Shown: positions 50,743 to 63,049, counted from the first letter of the stretch. The stretch: DNA of 64,000 nt from Bigelowiella natans CCMP2755 (GCA_000320545.1 ADNK01003099.1:5001-69000); one strand, 5' to 3'. The notes: generated by a model not told the origin, from the letters alone. Numbers and translations are program-made.

Positions 50743-51442
50743 CCATACACAAAGAGTCCATTTGATTATCAATTAGAATGGCTGCTGCAAAATATCACAG
50801 CTCATCCTACTGCATCATGGCTGACTGAATTCCTTTCTCAAAGCTTCGATCTAGTGCACGTGCTACTCTTCGATTTTCCGACGTACAACATCTTCTCCAA
50901 TTCACGACGGGTGAAACTGCATTCATAGACCTTCCACTTAGAGCCGAGGACCTCGAGTATTTCTGGTATATCATCACCTGAGACACCATCTAATTCATCA
51001 CGTATCCTCTTCTATTCTTACCGAGCAAAAAGCCGCTTAAAACACACATGCTCTGCCTACTAACAAATACACACGGGTGCGAAACGCGTATGTGATTCAG
51101 CTCATATTTATAGCACTATCATCAAAGCATGGTTGGTATGATTGACTTCGACTATCGAGGAAATGAGCATCGTTTGGGTTGATAAGCTGTTTTCCTTCCT
51201 TCCAGGGAAGTGTTGATTTCTTTATTTTCCAAGAAGCTCTCCCGCTACCTATTAGAGCCGATGATGGAGAATGCGAGGGATTAGTATTTGTTTCATATTT
51301 AAATGCCATTGGAAGTTATGTTCTTAACTGTCGTAAACTTCTCCATAAGAACCTTCCAAGTCTAGCATATGAATCATTTTCGCTCGATCTTCCTGTGTGG
51401 TTTAGAGAGGGGTCATGGCTATCAAAGTCCCAACTCATATAA
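50743..51442 (+). CDS. Two coding exons of an unrecognised protein, possibly the 3' end of the PPR gene
   Basis: Exon 50743-50910 (56 codons, after CATCTAG) reads FDYQLEWLLQNITAHPTASW then TEFLSQSFDLVHVLLF and ends at donor GTGAAA. Exon 51206-51442 (79 codons, after CCTTCCAG) reads GSVDFFIFQEALPLPIRADD, then GLVFVSYLNAIGSYVLNC, and ends in TAA. The phases agree (0/0). The PPR exon ending at 50154 also ends in phase 0, so these may be its last exons across the LINE island. No domain was recognised. Confidence 0.5.
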
Positions 51443-51448
51443 TCCGCC

Positions 51449-51449
<1 letters not shown>

Positions 51450-51512
<63 letters not shown>
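51450..51512. repeat. AT-GT compound microsatellite
   Basis: AT (about 51450-51484) followed by GT (about 51485-51512), just after the stop codon of the preceding exon. Confidence 0.95.
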
Positions 51513-51514
<2 letters not shown>

Positions 51515-51779
51515 CAATAGCATTTGAGTGGTTGTATAAATCCTTAAATCAGCTCACTTTTTTGGCTTATTCTCAGAACTGCCTTGCACGCATAATTCGT
51601 TTTTACACATTTCTGAGATCATTTGTTTCCCGCTGGATGTTCGTATTCTCTCGTACCCTCTCATATGCAGCATCGACCAGATTCGCGCACCCGCCCGCCC
51701 TCAACCTGCTCCCGAATTCAGGAAGAGGATGGGCCCTGGAGAGAGGGGGGGGGCAGAATTGAGGCAAACGAAACGGAAT

Positions 51780-52829
51780 GAATGAGTGAGCGAGAAATTA
51801 TGTTTAACACAGTTGGGAATGAGGAACATCAACCCCCACCTATCTCTAGCATACGCGAAGTGGTTTCCTACGATTACGAGCAACGACTCGTGGCCCTGAA
51901 GCAATGGCCAGAAAATGTAAATGCTGCTGACGCAGTTTGGGAATAGATCTGAGCAGAGGAAACAGATAACCAGCGCCCCCAAGCCCGCCGTTTTCTTCCA
52001 TTTTTTCATAGAGGCGGTGTGATGTGTTGATACTACCGTTGTGTCGCCCCCAGCATTTTCTGTGATACGACGCAGGGCGAGGTACGGTCCTTTACCCTGC
52101 ACAAACAGCATCTGATAAATCCTCTTCCTTCATCGTAACACGGCCATCCTTCAATATCTAGAAGGAGCAGAAACAGCTGTAGCGTACATTTGGATATAAA
52201 GCCCAGCGTTCCATGTAGACAGCCTGGGGAAGGGGGGAGGAGAAGGTGTAAGGCGGTGGTGATGATGATGTATGGCGAAGACGCAAGATCAGCTTTTTCA
52301 GGTGAAGAAATAGGATTAGGTAATAAAGGGCCAACAGACCCCATCAACACCACTCACACAAGGGGAAGGGGAGGAAGCTACACTTAAAAACACAGCGACA
52401 TGGCAGGACCTGCTGCTGCGAGTCAAGAGCAACACTGAATTCCTTGAATGATGTTCCATCGTCCTTTAGCTAGATGAGAAGAGAATGGGCAGGTTATTAG
52501 GAGGGCAACTCGCTCATATCAACTCGATGAGCACACTTTGTTGTCATCACCTCTATCCTCCAACGATTCGGCCTTGCCCTAGGAAATCTGCCGATGTGAT
52601 GTATGCACACATGATATGAAAGAGGACGCAGCGCGTGAGGGAAACGCTATTCGAAACATTCCGTGAGGAGAAAAACGGCAGCAGCCAGCGGCACATCTAC
52701 GATAGATTTCCACTACTACACAATCAGAAAATTGGGACGATGTTTTTACTTAGGATGATAGTTCCAGTCAATAGCGTGATGCCTGCAACGTATCGAGAAA
52801 GAGATTGAGTAAAGACAAATTAGCGTTGG

Positions 52830-52861
<32 letters not shown>

Positions 52862-52990
52862 TGTCATCATCGACATGATAATTATCATCCGTGTTTTTCA
52901 TGATCGCTAATCTTCTATCCTACACCTCGTAGCGACAGGCGCTGCAGATTTCGCATCCTTTGGCTCTATCTTTGTGTATCCTGTTTGCCA
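51780..52990 (-). other. Set of minus-strand candidate exons, gene not resolved
   Basis: Several short minus-strand segments have splice-like ends: about 52126-52162 (ILKDGRVTMKEEDLSDAVCA), about 52395-52476 (LKDDGTSFKEFSVALDSQQQ), about 52555-52580 (GKAESLEDR), about 52754-52790 (ITLLTGTIIL) and about 52933-52970. A hydrophobic frame at 51701-52111 (LGALVICFLCSDLF) competes with another open frame there. I could not build one consistent reading, so neither product nor limits are given. Confidence 0.3.
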
Positions 52991-53399
52991 TACATTATCA
53001 GCTCACCGTCAGAATGTAAAGCGCAATCGATGGGACGCATTGCCTGCCCCATTGTATCACGGCGGAGTCGCAAAATGTGCCGAAATGTTTAAATACGAGG
53101 CGATGCGTAAACGTAGTCACTCTGCTACCTGCAAATGTATGCTGACGGGCAAGGCAGCGCAGCTCATCCATCTAAATATTGAGGGGAGGGGAAATCGAAG
53201 ATGGTTTTATTCTCCAAAACTACCCCCGTCATTCTCATCACCACAAGCAAACACTACCGTGAGCTCCTTGAAGCCGCTCTTTGCACGCAAATATTCTGGC
53301 CTCTTCAAAGGAAACCGAATGTCGATGAATAGGCTCCTAAGAAGAAGAAGAAGACGCGAGGCAATGGATCTGGTTAATTGGGTTTTGAGTCGCCTCTAG
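52974..53399 (+). CDS. Hypothetical basic protein or exon
   Basis: A 141-codon open frame without an ATG at its 5' end (first in-frame ATG near 53085). The C-terminus is very basic (MNRLLRRRRRREAMD) and could be a nuclear or nucleolar signal. No domain and no convincing acceptor. It may be chance coding on the strand opposite to intron sequence. Confidence 0.25.
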   Translation: MYPVCHTLSAHRQNVKRNRWDALPAPLYHGGVAKCAEMFKYEAMRKRSHSATCKCMLTGKAAQLIHLNIEGRGNRRWFYSPKLPPSFSSPQANTTVSSLKPLFARKYSGLFKGNRMSMNRLLRRRRRREAMDLVNWVLSRL

Positions 53400-53416
53400 A
53401 AGTGAGAAAGCTTTCC

Positions 53417-54064
53417 TTACGGTGACTGTAGGTTGAACACTATAGTGTCGGCTTCAGTCGACTCCTGTATAGAAAAGGCTCAAACAATAAAGAACACGAC
53501 TACACGGCAGTAACCGTACAAACAAAGGGCCGATTCCATAATATACACAATGATTTCGTTTGCCTGTGGGTCAAAAGGTAGTACCTTCCAACCACCTGCG
53601 AATAACGGTCTTCTCCAAGCTCCCACTAAGTCTTCGTTGCGGTATCCATCTGTGTGCCATTTATCGTATCTGAAAACCGCGTGAGAGACTGATTCAGCGC
53701 TGAAGGCAAGTTGATAACAAGGCAAAGATAGACAGAGAGAGAAGAGAGAGAATAATTCGCAAAGTCTCCCTTATGTCGCACCCCATTTCATAAAAACAAC
53801 CACAGCCGACAGCACACCCAGAAATTAAGAACCATTTTTTGTACGTTTCTGAGGTTATTCTGGCCGTTTTCAGGTAATGTGGTAGATCTTCCGGAGCATT
53901 ATAATCACGCCCTTCGACGAAGAATTTGTTCAGCTTGCCCCCTCCTGTAAGGATATGGCCCTGTGTTGCGCTAAGTAATTATATTTTTTTCAGAATATGG
54001 AGAGGGGAAGTAATTGAGATCTATCTCACTTCCAGTCAAGAAGCTGTGGGTCTTTGACTCCTTT
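53417..54064 (-). CDS. 3' part of an unrecognised gene, perhaps glycosyltransferase family 10-like
   Basis: Four exons join in phase: about 54020-54064 (EIKESKTHSFLTG), about 53800-53957 (GGKLNKFFVEGRDYNAPEDL, then PHYLKTARITSETYKKWF), about 53585-53671 (YDKWHTDGYRNEDLVGAWRR) and 53417-53464 (ESTEADTIVFNLQSP then stop). The pattern 'D-Y, then AP-DLPHYLK, then ETYKKWF' resembles the end of alpha-1,3-fucosyltransferases (GT10: SFI, SP..L..YL, Y..YF.W), but the key upstream motifs are not found, so this is a weak suggestion. The 5' end is missing. Confidence 0.45.
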
Positions 54065-54081
54065 ATCTCCTGAGCATGCAT

Positions 54082-54112
<31 letters not shown>

Positions 54113-54815
54113 CACAGATATCCATGTTTGTTCGTGTTTATGTATATTAACATTGTGCATTTTATATACTCACGTACTTTTTGTTTGCTTTTTGCAACAT
54201 AATTATTACTGACAATGCACAAATACACACACACGCACACACACATTCGCATATCCATGTAAAAGCGTGCATATATATTAACATACACATATATATTTAT
54301 TCATTTGTAATTTACAAGTATATCAGATTAGAAAATATGAAAGAAGCCATTATTTACAAGCGCAATTTTCAAATCCCACAGAAAAAGATCGACAGAACGA
54401 TGCACGATGAGCACGGGAGGGGGTGTCTACGTGGCATGGTTTTTTGGGTTCCGAAAGTACGGGACTATATCGGAACCCAAAGGTGGGATGATTGGTTTAA
54501 AGTCACGCTGATTAAACGCAAAAATACCGCATATTTCATGCCGCAAGTGGTAAATTCCATGGGGAAACTTCGGAAAATTGTTACAATCCGCTGCGAGGAA
54601 ATGCGAGTGGATTTATTCATAACGACAATCATATATTTGTTGTCGTAGATGTCAACAGGCCCTTTCTCCTGACCCAAAAGAGAGGGCAGCAGGCAAGTGC
54701 TCTTTGGTGCTCAGCAAGAGTACCAACGCCTACTTTTCCTCAACCCCCCTCGTGTACACACTCGCATTTCCGAGCCGCTGCTTTATTGTGTGCTTCTCCT
54801 CTGCACGCGTATGTG
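54065..54815. other. Intergenic or intronic stretch with CA repeats
   Basis: CA arrays at about 54085-54112 and 54225-54245. Open frames run on both strands at 54340-54670 (plus: RWDDWFKVTLIKRKNTAYFM; minus: DIYDNKYMIVVMNKSTRISS). Either could be an exon, but I could not choose. Confidence 0.3.
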
Positions 54816-56485
54816 ATGTCTGCCCCTAATTCGACCTCGTCTTCGGAATCTGATCGAGCGTGTAGCACGGTTGCTGCTTCGGTACCGCTGTCGGGATCGT
54901 GGAACTTCCCCGTGGGAAGCCTCGTATGGGTGTGTGACAAGGAGGAGAAACTCAAAGGAACGATTGTACCCAGCCCAGAGTCAGCGGGCGGTTCCAAGCT
55001 CCGTGTTGCAGTTGAGGTTGACAAGAAATATCATTATGAGGTGCCTGAGGAGAATTTGGAAATGATTGAGAAGTCCGCCACTCAGGGAGACGACTTGGTA
55101 AGGACACGATCAAAGAAGCGTGTACGAAAGCACGCGAACGTCGAGATGGACCGCCTTCTCGCAATCCAGATCCAGTCATTCAAAAGCAGCTGTAACTCTA
55201 TCCGGGCTTATAGCTCTGTTCGGGGCTGTCGATCTATGCGAAGAAGATTGCTTTCATCTCCATCCAGTCCCCGTTCTCCTTCCAACTATTCTGGATGCTA
55301 CCCAGATGGCTTTTCCTCATTGTGCGAACGGAATTTTACCGAAGATGAGCGCGATCGCGAGATGTTTGAAAGGGTCAAGACTGGTGCTTACCTACATTTG
55401 ATAGCACACCCATACGACTACTGCTGCGAAAAATACAATAGAAGAGGTTGATATCGTCCAGCATTAACATTGCAATGCATACTAACCAGCTACCTTTGTT
55501 GTTCGTTTCTCATCTGATTCATGCTGTAGATTATAGGTGCCATCAGGCTGCAGGATGGCTCGCAGAGGTTATATGATTTTCGATTTTTTGTCGGAACCAT
55601 CATTCCTCACGTTGTCATTTATGCGGAGAGTGTATCAATACATATATACATATCTACGTAAGTATATTTTCTACCAGCAGCAAGTAATATTTGCCGTTGA
55701 GCCTATTTACAACACATAATAGCTTACAAGTATAATTGGAAGGTGACGACTGATGGCAAGAGCTCCAAAAAAATCAGCCAAGTTTGGGGTCATCATAGTC
55801 GGGAAAGCTGCGATTCATCATCCAAACATCCAGAACAAATGATTTTGTACGATGCTGCCAAGTATTTGATGAGTGACGCTTATATTCAGGTTAGATTTCA
55901 GTGGTAATTTCCTCCAAATATGGCGTTTGAATAATGCAATTTGTAATACTTTAATGATCTATTGCTAATTCGGAAAAATCGTCAAGTGCGCAACAAAATA
56001 GGGATCCCACTCGCTATTTCCCCCCCTTACCACTCCTTCACTCTTTCTCTTTTCAGGATAAAAAAAGAATAAACGGGACATTGCGCTTGGAAATCGTCAT
56101 GCTTGAATGCTTCATTTGCTCCAGTTGCTGCTGTGCAATCCGTCAATTCGCTCACATTTTCCGGGTGCCGGTGTGGGCAATGTGGGTATCTGTGAAGAAA
56201 AAGCATTCAAACAATCCGGTGTTTACTCACTATCATATCCGGGATGTTGTCAAAAAAAACATCAGAACCAAAAAAAGCGGAACGAGGGAGCTCGGGGTGT
56301 TATGGGCTCTGATTAACGACCGAGATCCCTTTTCATCCGCAAACCAACGTCAAAAAGCAAAGTTTTTGGTAACCGAAGATCGGTCCTGTTGCTTGATGGA
56401 CGGGTGCGATCTTGAATGTGACGATCGATGCCACAAATTCCTTGATCTAATGCCATTTGCAAAAGACCATCACCATGGGTTGTAA
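54816..56485 (+). CDS. Unrecognised protein with an N-terminal SH3-like (myosin-type) domain
   Basis: ATG 54816. Residues about 28-95 resemble the SH3-like domain at the N-terminus of many myosins: FPVGSLVWVCDKEEKLKGTI, LRVAVEVDKKYHYEVPEENL, then QGDDL directly before a consensus donor (GTAAGG at 55098), as in the Gx-DDL segment that precedes a myosin motor. However, no P-loop, switch or other motor motif follows. Later candidate exons read CHQAAGWLAE (about 55529-55559), YNWKVTTDGKSSKKISQVWG (about 55730-55888) and a long last exon from about 56058 to the stop at 56485 with Cys pairs (CLMDGCDLECDDRCH). The unspliced frame 54816-55451 is also open. The product is therefore unnamed; the SH3 fold is an inference. 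Confidence 0.45.
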
Positions 56486-57187
56486 AACAGGGTCAGGGTC
56501 CTGTTGTTACATGTATAAGCTTCCAATAAGATAAATCTAGACATGCTGCAGTGTCGTGGAAGATGTAGCACTCTTATACTGGTTATAGCACTCAATAGCA
56601 CGCCCCACACGTTGATTTACTGTCACTCGGCTACATATGTCTACATTTAACTAAACATAGACACTATGCGCCCTAGTTTGTTATATGATCACACGCATGC
56701 TCATGCCACAACGCAAGTACAGTGCATGGATGATAGACATGCAATACACTATATATATGATATGGCTTCATGCATATACTACATAAATTGTGCTGCGCTC
56801 TTTGGCAACACACAGGGCAGGCTCACTGTATCATGGTTCTATATGGTAATCGAGGCAAGGCGAGGGCACATGTTGTTATTCCTTGATCTACTGGCAGCTA
56901 TGACTATCCACTAATAGCATGGTGTGGTGCATGCCTTGTACACAGCGCAACAGCTACAGCTACGCATGTGCATGGACAACAATGCAAACGGCACATTGTA
57001 CGTAAATGTCGCTACATAATCTAACATCATGCGCCATGCAATGCATGCATGTGCTGCTACAACATATGCACCACGGTAGATACTACAATAGAACGAACAT
57101 GTAGTTAATTCATTAGGTCTAAGTCATGACTGCTAGACGCAGCAAGCTAGAGGCATGCATGCAAGAATTGAAGCCGGAGTCACAAGC
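56486..57187. other. Palindrome-rich island
   Basis: Dense in GCATGC, CTAG and TGCATG words. It contains the GATAGACATGCAATACAC plus AT-run motif shared with 25880. No gene seen. Confidence 0.5.
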
Positions 57188-58470
57188 CTACAAAGCATTT
57201 GTTTGAGACTCGAAATACTCCTTTTCGGCTTCCTCAACTCCGCCACCTATGTCTCGCAAGCTCTGAATAAACAAATCGTGTTACACTTACAGGCTGGTGT
57301 TTGGAACAAGTGTGTGCACGTTGCACATTCTTGCGAGGTACCTCTTGAACTCTCTTATGCGCTTCTGCATCGATGCGTTTCTGTTTAGCATACATATGGT
57401 GAAAATTATGGTAGAGAAGGTAGAATCAGGGTTAATCAATGAGAGTTGTCATCAAAGGTGCAGGTTTTGTACAATGCTATTGTCACGCAGCATAGTTTGC
57501 CATTTATCCCATGGAAGGTATAAGGACAAGGTTGTGCTATTCTTGTAAGTCAATGTAATCCTACACTATCATGGTGAGGCTGTTTCCCATCGCTGCTCAC
57601 CATGCGCGTCTCGAGCAAAACTTCCTCCACGAAATCAAAAACTAAATACTGGATAGATTAAAGGTAAAATCAGAATGAAGAACGCGGAGTGCAAGAGAGG
57701 CGACTACGAGGCAGAAGTGTTGTCTTACCTCATCATGCAAGAGAAAAGTGGTAATACATTGCACCCCACAGCTCACCAATTTACGGTATTGAGGAGTCGG
57801 CCATTAGCGTTTGTTTTATCGATGTTACCTTTGAAGCATACTCTTCGATCTCTTCCATGAGATTGATATTGGCCTGTGATGGGGTCGGAATAATATAAGT
57901 TTTGCTGCGAACTATAATATTTATTATCATCCACTATTCTCATGACATCATGGACAACGTCGACTAGGATACGCTATCGTCGTTTCTACTACAACCGAAC
58001 AACACCGTGCTTTGGTACCGTCGTGTGCAGAAATGAGTTCCGGTTCTCTTTATCCTCAAAGGTGAGCAAGAAGACGTATTCGAAGCCTTCAGCCAAAGTC
58101 ATCTGGCGATCGATACGGAACGGCGGCAGCAACGAATTCAGTTGAGAACAACTTGGAGAATATCAATGAGAGAATAGCAATTGAATGTATTTGTCATCGT
58201 TCGACTCAATCAAGGCAGCACTGCCTTCTGATCTCCCGGCCGAAACGCTTTACGTGCGCCGTCACCCATCGGAAAGATCTAGTTCTTGCTATGCTATTAT
58301 TACTGATTAGGTTCTTTTCACCTCTCTGTGGTGATTAGCGATGACGCCATGCTCGTAGCCCCACACCTCCTAAATGCGAATACTGTGAGCCGCATTCAGT
58401 CAAATCGTTCATCTCGTCTCAGTACCTCTACGTTTTGAGCAACATCGTTGAATCTTACAGCGAATCCCAT
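57188..58470 (-). CDS. Possible Dabb-domain (stress-responsive A/B barrel) protein with coiled-coil tail
   Basis: About seven exons. ATG 58470 opens MGFAVRFNDVAQNVE (donor GTACTG), followed by EVWGYEHGVIA (about 58360) and TLAEGFEYVFLLTFEDKENR (about 58020-58095). 'WG.., then EGF..VFLLTFEDKE..' follows the Dabb pattern (GfTHvfvLtFed). The exons ANINLMEEIEEYASK (about 57815-57860), KRIDAEAHKRVQE (about 57345-57385) and SLRDIGGGVEEAEKEYFESQ (57188-57245, ending in a stop at 57188-57190) form a charged helical tail. The exons around 57900-57960 and 57725 are unclear. The family call is tentative. Confidence 0.5.
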
Positions 58471-58897
58471 CCAATGAGAGAATTAAGAGTGAGAAAGTCA
58501 GTTGTTATTAGCAATACACGGTAGAGCAAGTAAAAATGAAAATACGATATGATAGGGATCATAACGTTATATGATTGTCATAATCATCATGATGATGACG
58601 ACGATGATAATGACAATGTTGGCTGTGGATACCGTGAAAAGATGCGGAAAATAGGTGCATCAGCCTTGAAAGTAGCAATTCTAATGGTATTCAATTGATC
58701 GATTCAGGACATAGTATTGAACGACGGAATAGGTCGAAAACTCTTGGCAATAATAGAAAGAAATAGCCCAGTTTAAGTCATTGCAGTAGCAAAAATTTGG
58801 ATGCGGTTGGTTTATCCGCTCATATAATCAAACCTGTGCTTCTCAAAACACATAATCTATTATCCACGCATTCTACACGCTACAGCACAAGCACATA

Positions 58898-58935
<38 letters not shown>

Positions 58936-58989
58936 CACACACTACCACTCACTTACACACACGCACACACACATGCATGCAGCTTGTTC
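58471..58989. other. Intergenic, CA repeats
   Basis: Gap between two minus-strand genes, with GAT/GAC repeats near 58588-58612 and CA repeats at about 58900-58932 and 58955-58973. No gene. Confidence 0.5.
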
Positions 58990-59310
58990 TTACATGTAAT
59001 GCCGAATCACAGGGGCCATTCCGGTGTCGCCCACGTCTACAACCTTGCAAAGAATGGGAAGTGTAAAAAACACTGAAAACGTGTCTACGGAAAATATGAC
59101 TGATATCACTAGGAACACACATACGATATTCGGGTAGTAGTCCAACACCAAGCGGCTTTGCAGATGTTGCTCCATCATCGTCTGAGCAGCGAACAAAAAC
59201 AATCCAAACCTCAAAATTCCGCTATTTATTCGGCCAGCACTCCACCAGCACGCACAAGAAGAAAACGAAGAAAATCAATCAACTACTGCTACTGCTACTA
59301 TCACTACTAT

Positions 59311-59342
<32 letters not shown>

Positions 59343-60807
59343 TTTTTCTCACCTTTACACGAAGCTTGTAATCCATATCTTTCCGTGTGTCATCTCGACC
59401 AAGCCTGCAATTAAAAAATTCATATTTTCTTTACTGTACACCCCCCCCCCCCCCCTTCCCCCCCCCCCCAATGATGACCCAAGAAATAATCCTAGATAAT
59501 ACCTTCCGTTAAAAGTCATCACCCAAGCCCACGTGTATATTCCTGAAAGAAATTTGCTTCTCACCCCTCTGTTTGCTCCAGTCTGGCACACACGGTTCGA
59601 CTTGCGGCGGTGGGGGCATTAAAAATCACAAAAACAAAATCCCCCCCCCCCCCCCTTCCCTTCCCCCTCCCTCCCCCACCTGCGAGAGAGGCTTGCTCCT
59701 TGCCATTAGCCAGTTTTCCTTGCTGAAATCCCCTAATAGACTATGAAGACGATTCGGCTGCTAAGTGATGCTGCTGCTGGTGAAATGGGAAATGCACCGA
59801 TAAAAACGAGCCCCAGTTGCGAAACACAGCCCTCATTTCCTGCAGCTACGAAATGACTTTTGGAAGGACAATGCATGGATTTGGGAAACGGACATAACTA
59901 CCATGCACTGCGGGGGAAGCGCTACATTGTACGTGGACATCACTTCCCTAGAAGACGTGTAAACATATACGTAGTGAAGATCTTTAGATATCCATTCGCG
60001 TGCTTCGCAGCGACGAGGCGTGGCTGCCGCACATTTGCGCAACGACGGGACCGGTCATCATGCATCATCATGCCTGGACAACAACAGAAAAGGACCTTTC
60101 TAACTGCTCCGGTTTGAACTGGGCCAAAACGAGCTTTCTCATTTCTCTCAGCTCGAAATCTAGGAAGCCGGGGAGGTAGGGAAAGTCGTCTTCGTCCAAT
60201 CTGGAGGTAGGGATTCATCATTGGGAGAGTGTGACTATGTGCCCTTCGTTTGCGGTCAGGGAAAACGCACTTGCATGGCAGATTTTGGGCTAATCGTGCA
60301 CATGAAGAAGCGATGCATTCATTGTCTTGCTCATTAATTATTTACTCTTCTCCATCAGCGCCTTCAGCCCTGTTGGCTTCGGGGTCCTTTGGCTTGTGTT
60401 CTACAATCACCTATACCACAGTGGAAGAAACAGCAGTACAGCACGCAGCATTAGCAACAAAGAGACTCGTACTATGGCGAGAGTTGCCATCCATTTTGTC
60501 CTCACCTCCTTGTAGCTTGAATTGCCTTTGAATATTGAACAAAAGTAGGAGTAATGTCAGACGCATATAACCCATAATGATGATACATTTCTTGAGCTCA
60601 AAGCCTATACTGCAAATGCACTAGACAATGGACTACGTCACGCCACCTATGTTTTCGATAGAGTAGCGAGAGGGCAAGTTCTTCTTCAAAGCACCAGATC
60701 GTGATTTGAGCTCTTCCTCCTAAGACCAGACGTGAAGAGAGGAGTATTAGAGGGGAGAAATGAATGCGAAGGAGGACAGGGGAGGGAGGCAAAGAGGAAA
60801 AAGGAAG

Positions 60808-60846
<39 letters not shown>

Positions 60847-60927
60847 CGCGCGCGTGAGAGAGAGACAGAGAGAGAAAGAGAGAGAGTACACACACCTACT
60901 CACACACACACACACACACACACACAC

Positions 60928-60965
<38 letters not shown>

Positions 60966-61582
60966 GGAGATTTGATGAAGGAAAAGTTTCTCGAATCTGC
61001 ATACAGACGTCGACTCAAAATACTGTCGTAGTAGTGATAGTAGTAGTAGCCGCAGTAGCAGGAGGGAAAATAGTAAAGACATATCACAAGCTTGCCGCCC
61101 CCACCTCAAGCTTGAAATCGAACACATTTCCAGGCTCCGTCTACCAAATAGAAGAACATCGCCTTCAGATGGGAACATCGCTTCGAGAAAGTACATCGTT
61201 GTCCTCAATAGAATATTCCAACTGCATGTTCTTTCATAAGATTCATTGCTCACCTTGATCGTTACCACCCGTTTGCCTGCTCACCAAACAGGGAGAAACA
61301 ACAGGATTTAGACGAAAGTACAGGCTTACAAACACACGCCGCAGAAGCCTCATACACACACAGAACACAAATATATGAACACGAAAATGCTTTTCTTCGT
61401 CGGCCTCTCTTGCTCCTGAACGACCTTCATCGTCATAAATCGCAAGTCGGGAGCCCTCAACCACTGTTAAAAAATAAAGGTGAAATTCGTCCCGTAAATG
61501 ACTCCTATAGGCTTAATATGAGAACAATTTGTCGCATGCATTTCGTGCAATGTATAAGATCGCCCCGCCCCACAAATCTACA

Positions 61583-61632
<50 letters not shown>

Positions 61633-61981
61633 TTGATCCTCTTCGGTTTGTCCATTTAATGTAGTAATGTCTATGATTAAGTATTACCGTAAGAGTGATA
61701 GTCGTACGCATGCTGCCTCATGCTCACTCGTTGCTGAAGATGAATATATTTAGATGAAGAGAATGATTTAGCTCACGCACGCACACACACACACACACAC
61801 ACACAAGCTACTATACGGATACGCTGAGCGCGTGCGTGCATTTGTAGTGTGCATTCACGCAGCAACTGCCAAGTAGTGCTGGTAGTAGTCTCTTATACCC
61901 CTGGTACAAGAAATCGTTCCGAGACCCTAGCTTTGCTGTCTTCATGAACCTAACGATGCAGATAGTAGTAGTAGCAGCAGC

Positions 61982-62016
<35 letters not shown>

Positions 62017-62569
62017 CACCAACGACAACAGTGAGTGAGAGGGTGAGTGAGCAGCCCGCTGAACAGCGTTTGCGTCACCATTTGCGGGAAACCGATTCGA
62101 ACGACTTTCCATTTACATCTACGAGGAGCTCTGCGTGTTTGAATGTTAATACTGCCCCTGCTCTTTTCTTATTTGGGGCGTTGGAAATCCAACCTGCTTT
62201 GTCCCGACGTGCCAGGGGTACCTCTATCAGCAGGTAGAGAGGAGTAAGATGTAACATGCGAGCGTTGGGGGTGAGAAGCACGATGCGGGTTCGTTGGCTA
62301 AAGGCAAAATTTGGGTGTTTGTCGAATGTAGTTCCTCTTTGAACATTATCTCTGAGTTATCCCCCACCCTCCAACGTGCACACCATTGCACTAATCTTCG
62401 CTATCGTTGGCTCTATATAGTCTCACAGTCAGTCGCCCCTCTCCTTTTTATGCACGATGATTCGGTGACTTTCTACCGGAGGAGGACGCAATGGTTGTGA
62501 TGTTATCGTCGTGGAAGAGCCGTCCTCATCACCTTCACCTCCATTTTCCGTCTGAAGGGAGACTTGTCC
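58990..62569 (-). CDS. Unrecognised multi-exon gene, acidic-helical protein
   Basis: At least 13 exons, many in matching phase. From 5': GQVSLQTENGGEGDEDGSS (62569 down), LTFKHAELLVDVNGKSF (about 62085-62140), VEGSRLAIYDDEGRSGARE (about 61455-61370), GKRVVTIK (about 61280), EEELKSRSGALKKNLPSRYS (about 60720-60650), a 20-nt micro-exon encoding GNSSYKE (about 60520), VIVEHKPKDPEANRAEGADG (about 60415-60350), LDEDDFPYLPGFLDFELREM (about 60199-60105), EMRAVFRNWGSFLS (about 59840), GFQQGKLANGKEQASLAG, IYTWAWVMTFNGR (about 59500), MMEQHLQSRLVLDYYPNI (about 59175-59120) and VVDVGDTGMAPVIRHYM with a stop at 58990-58992. The first exons have a faint Calx-beta-like character, but I do not assign a family. 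The 5' end is probably further right, perhaps the exon at 63330-63483. Confidence 0.5.
60811..60964. repeat. Six-part compound microsatellite
   Basis: GT (about 60811-60838), GC (60838-60854), GA (60855-60885), CA (about 60889-60927) and AT (about 60930-60963) runs follow one another almost without spacer within an intron of the minus-strand gene. Confidence 0.95.
61585..61630. repeat. AT microsatellite
   Basis: AT run of about 46 bp within an intron of the minus-strand gene; other arrays nearby are CA (about 61782-61805), AGT (about 61985-62017) and GT (about 62589-62621). Confidence 0.95.
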
Positions 62570-62586
62570 CTAACGAAATATGAGCA

Positions 62587-62627
<41 letters not shown>

Positions 62628-63006
62628 TTGTGTTTGTGTTTGTGATAAAGGGGGGGGGGAAGGGAGTCGTGGGATGGAAATGAGAGGTGAGGAGGAGCGA
62701 TCTTTTACATCATTTATCTTCTTCCACTACTACATTCCCCTGTCTCAAAGATCTCAAAAGATATGTTTTTCCTGACACGAATGATGTCCGCTTACAAATC
62801 TAATACAGATACAGGCATGCCTTCCAAGGTTCCCCAACGCAGTTTAAGTAAATTGATTTAATATGTAGATATATGCACTCTTGTAGGTGTTATAGTGTTT
62901 ATAATTACCTTCTCATTCATATCTTTCCCATCTCCCACACCGCCCGTGTATTTGCATTCCTAACACCGAGGACAACTCAAAATTAATTTTCTTTGTGTGT
63001 TTACTT

Positions 63007-63009
<3 letters not shown>

Positions 63010-63047
<38 letters not shown>
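63010..63047. repeat. GA microsatellite
   Basis: Pure GA run with no coding context. Confidence 0.95.

Positions 63048-63049
<2 letters not shown>

Noticed and set aside
50777-50990. Open frame from ATG 50777 with one in-frame TGA, suggesting readthrough or selenocysteine
   Set aside because: A different frame with proper splice sites (50743-50910) explains the region better, and no SECIS-like structure was seen.
60760-61258. Plus-strand ORF with VCVCVCV and IYIYIYI blocks (also at 8748, 33034, 49165, 51415, 61410)
   Set aside because: These peptides are translations of GT and AT microsatellites lying in introns.
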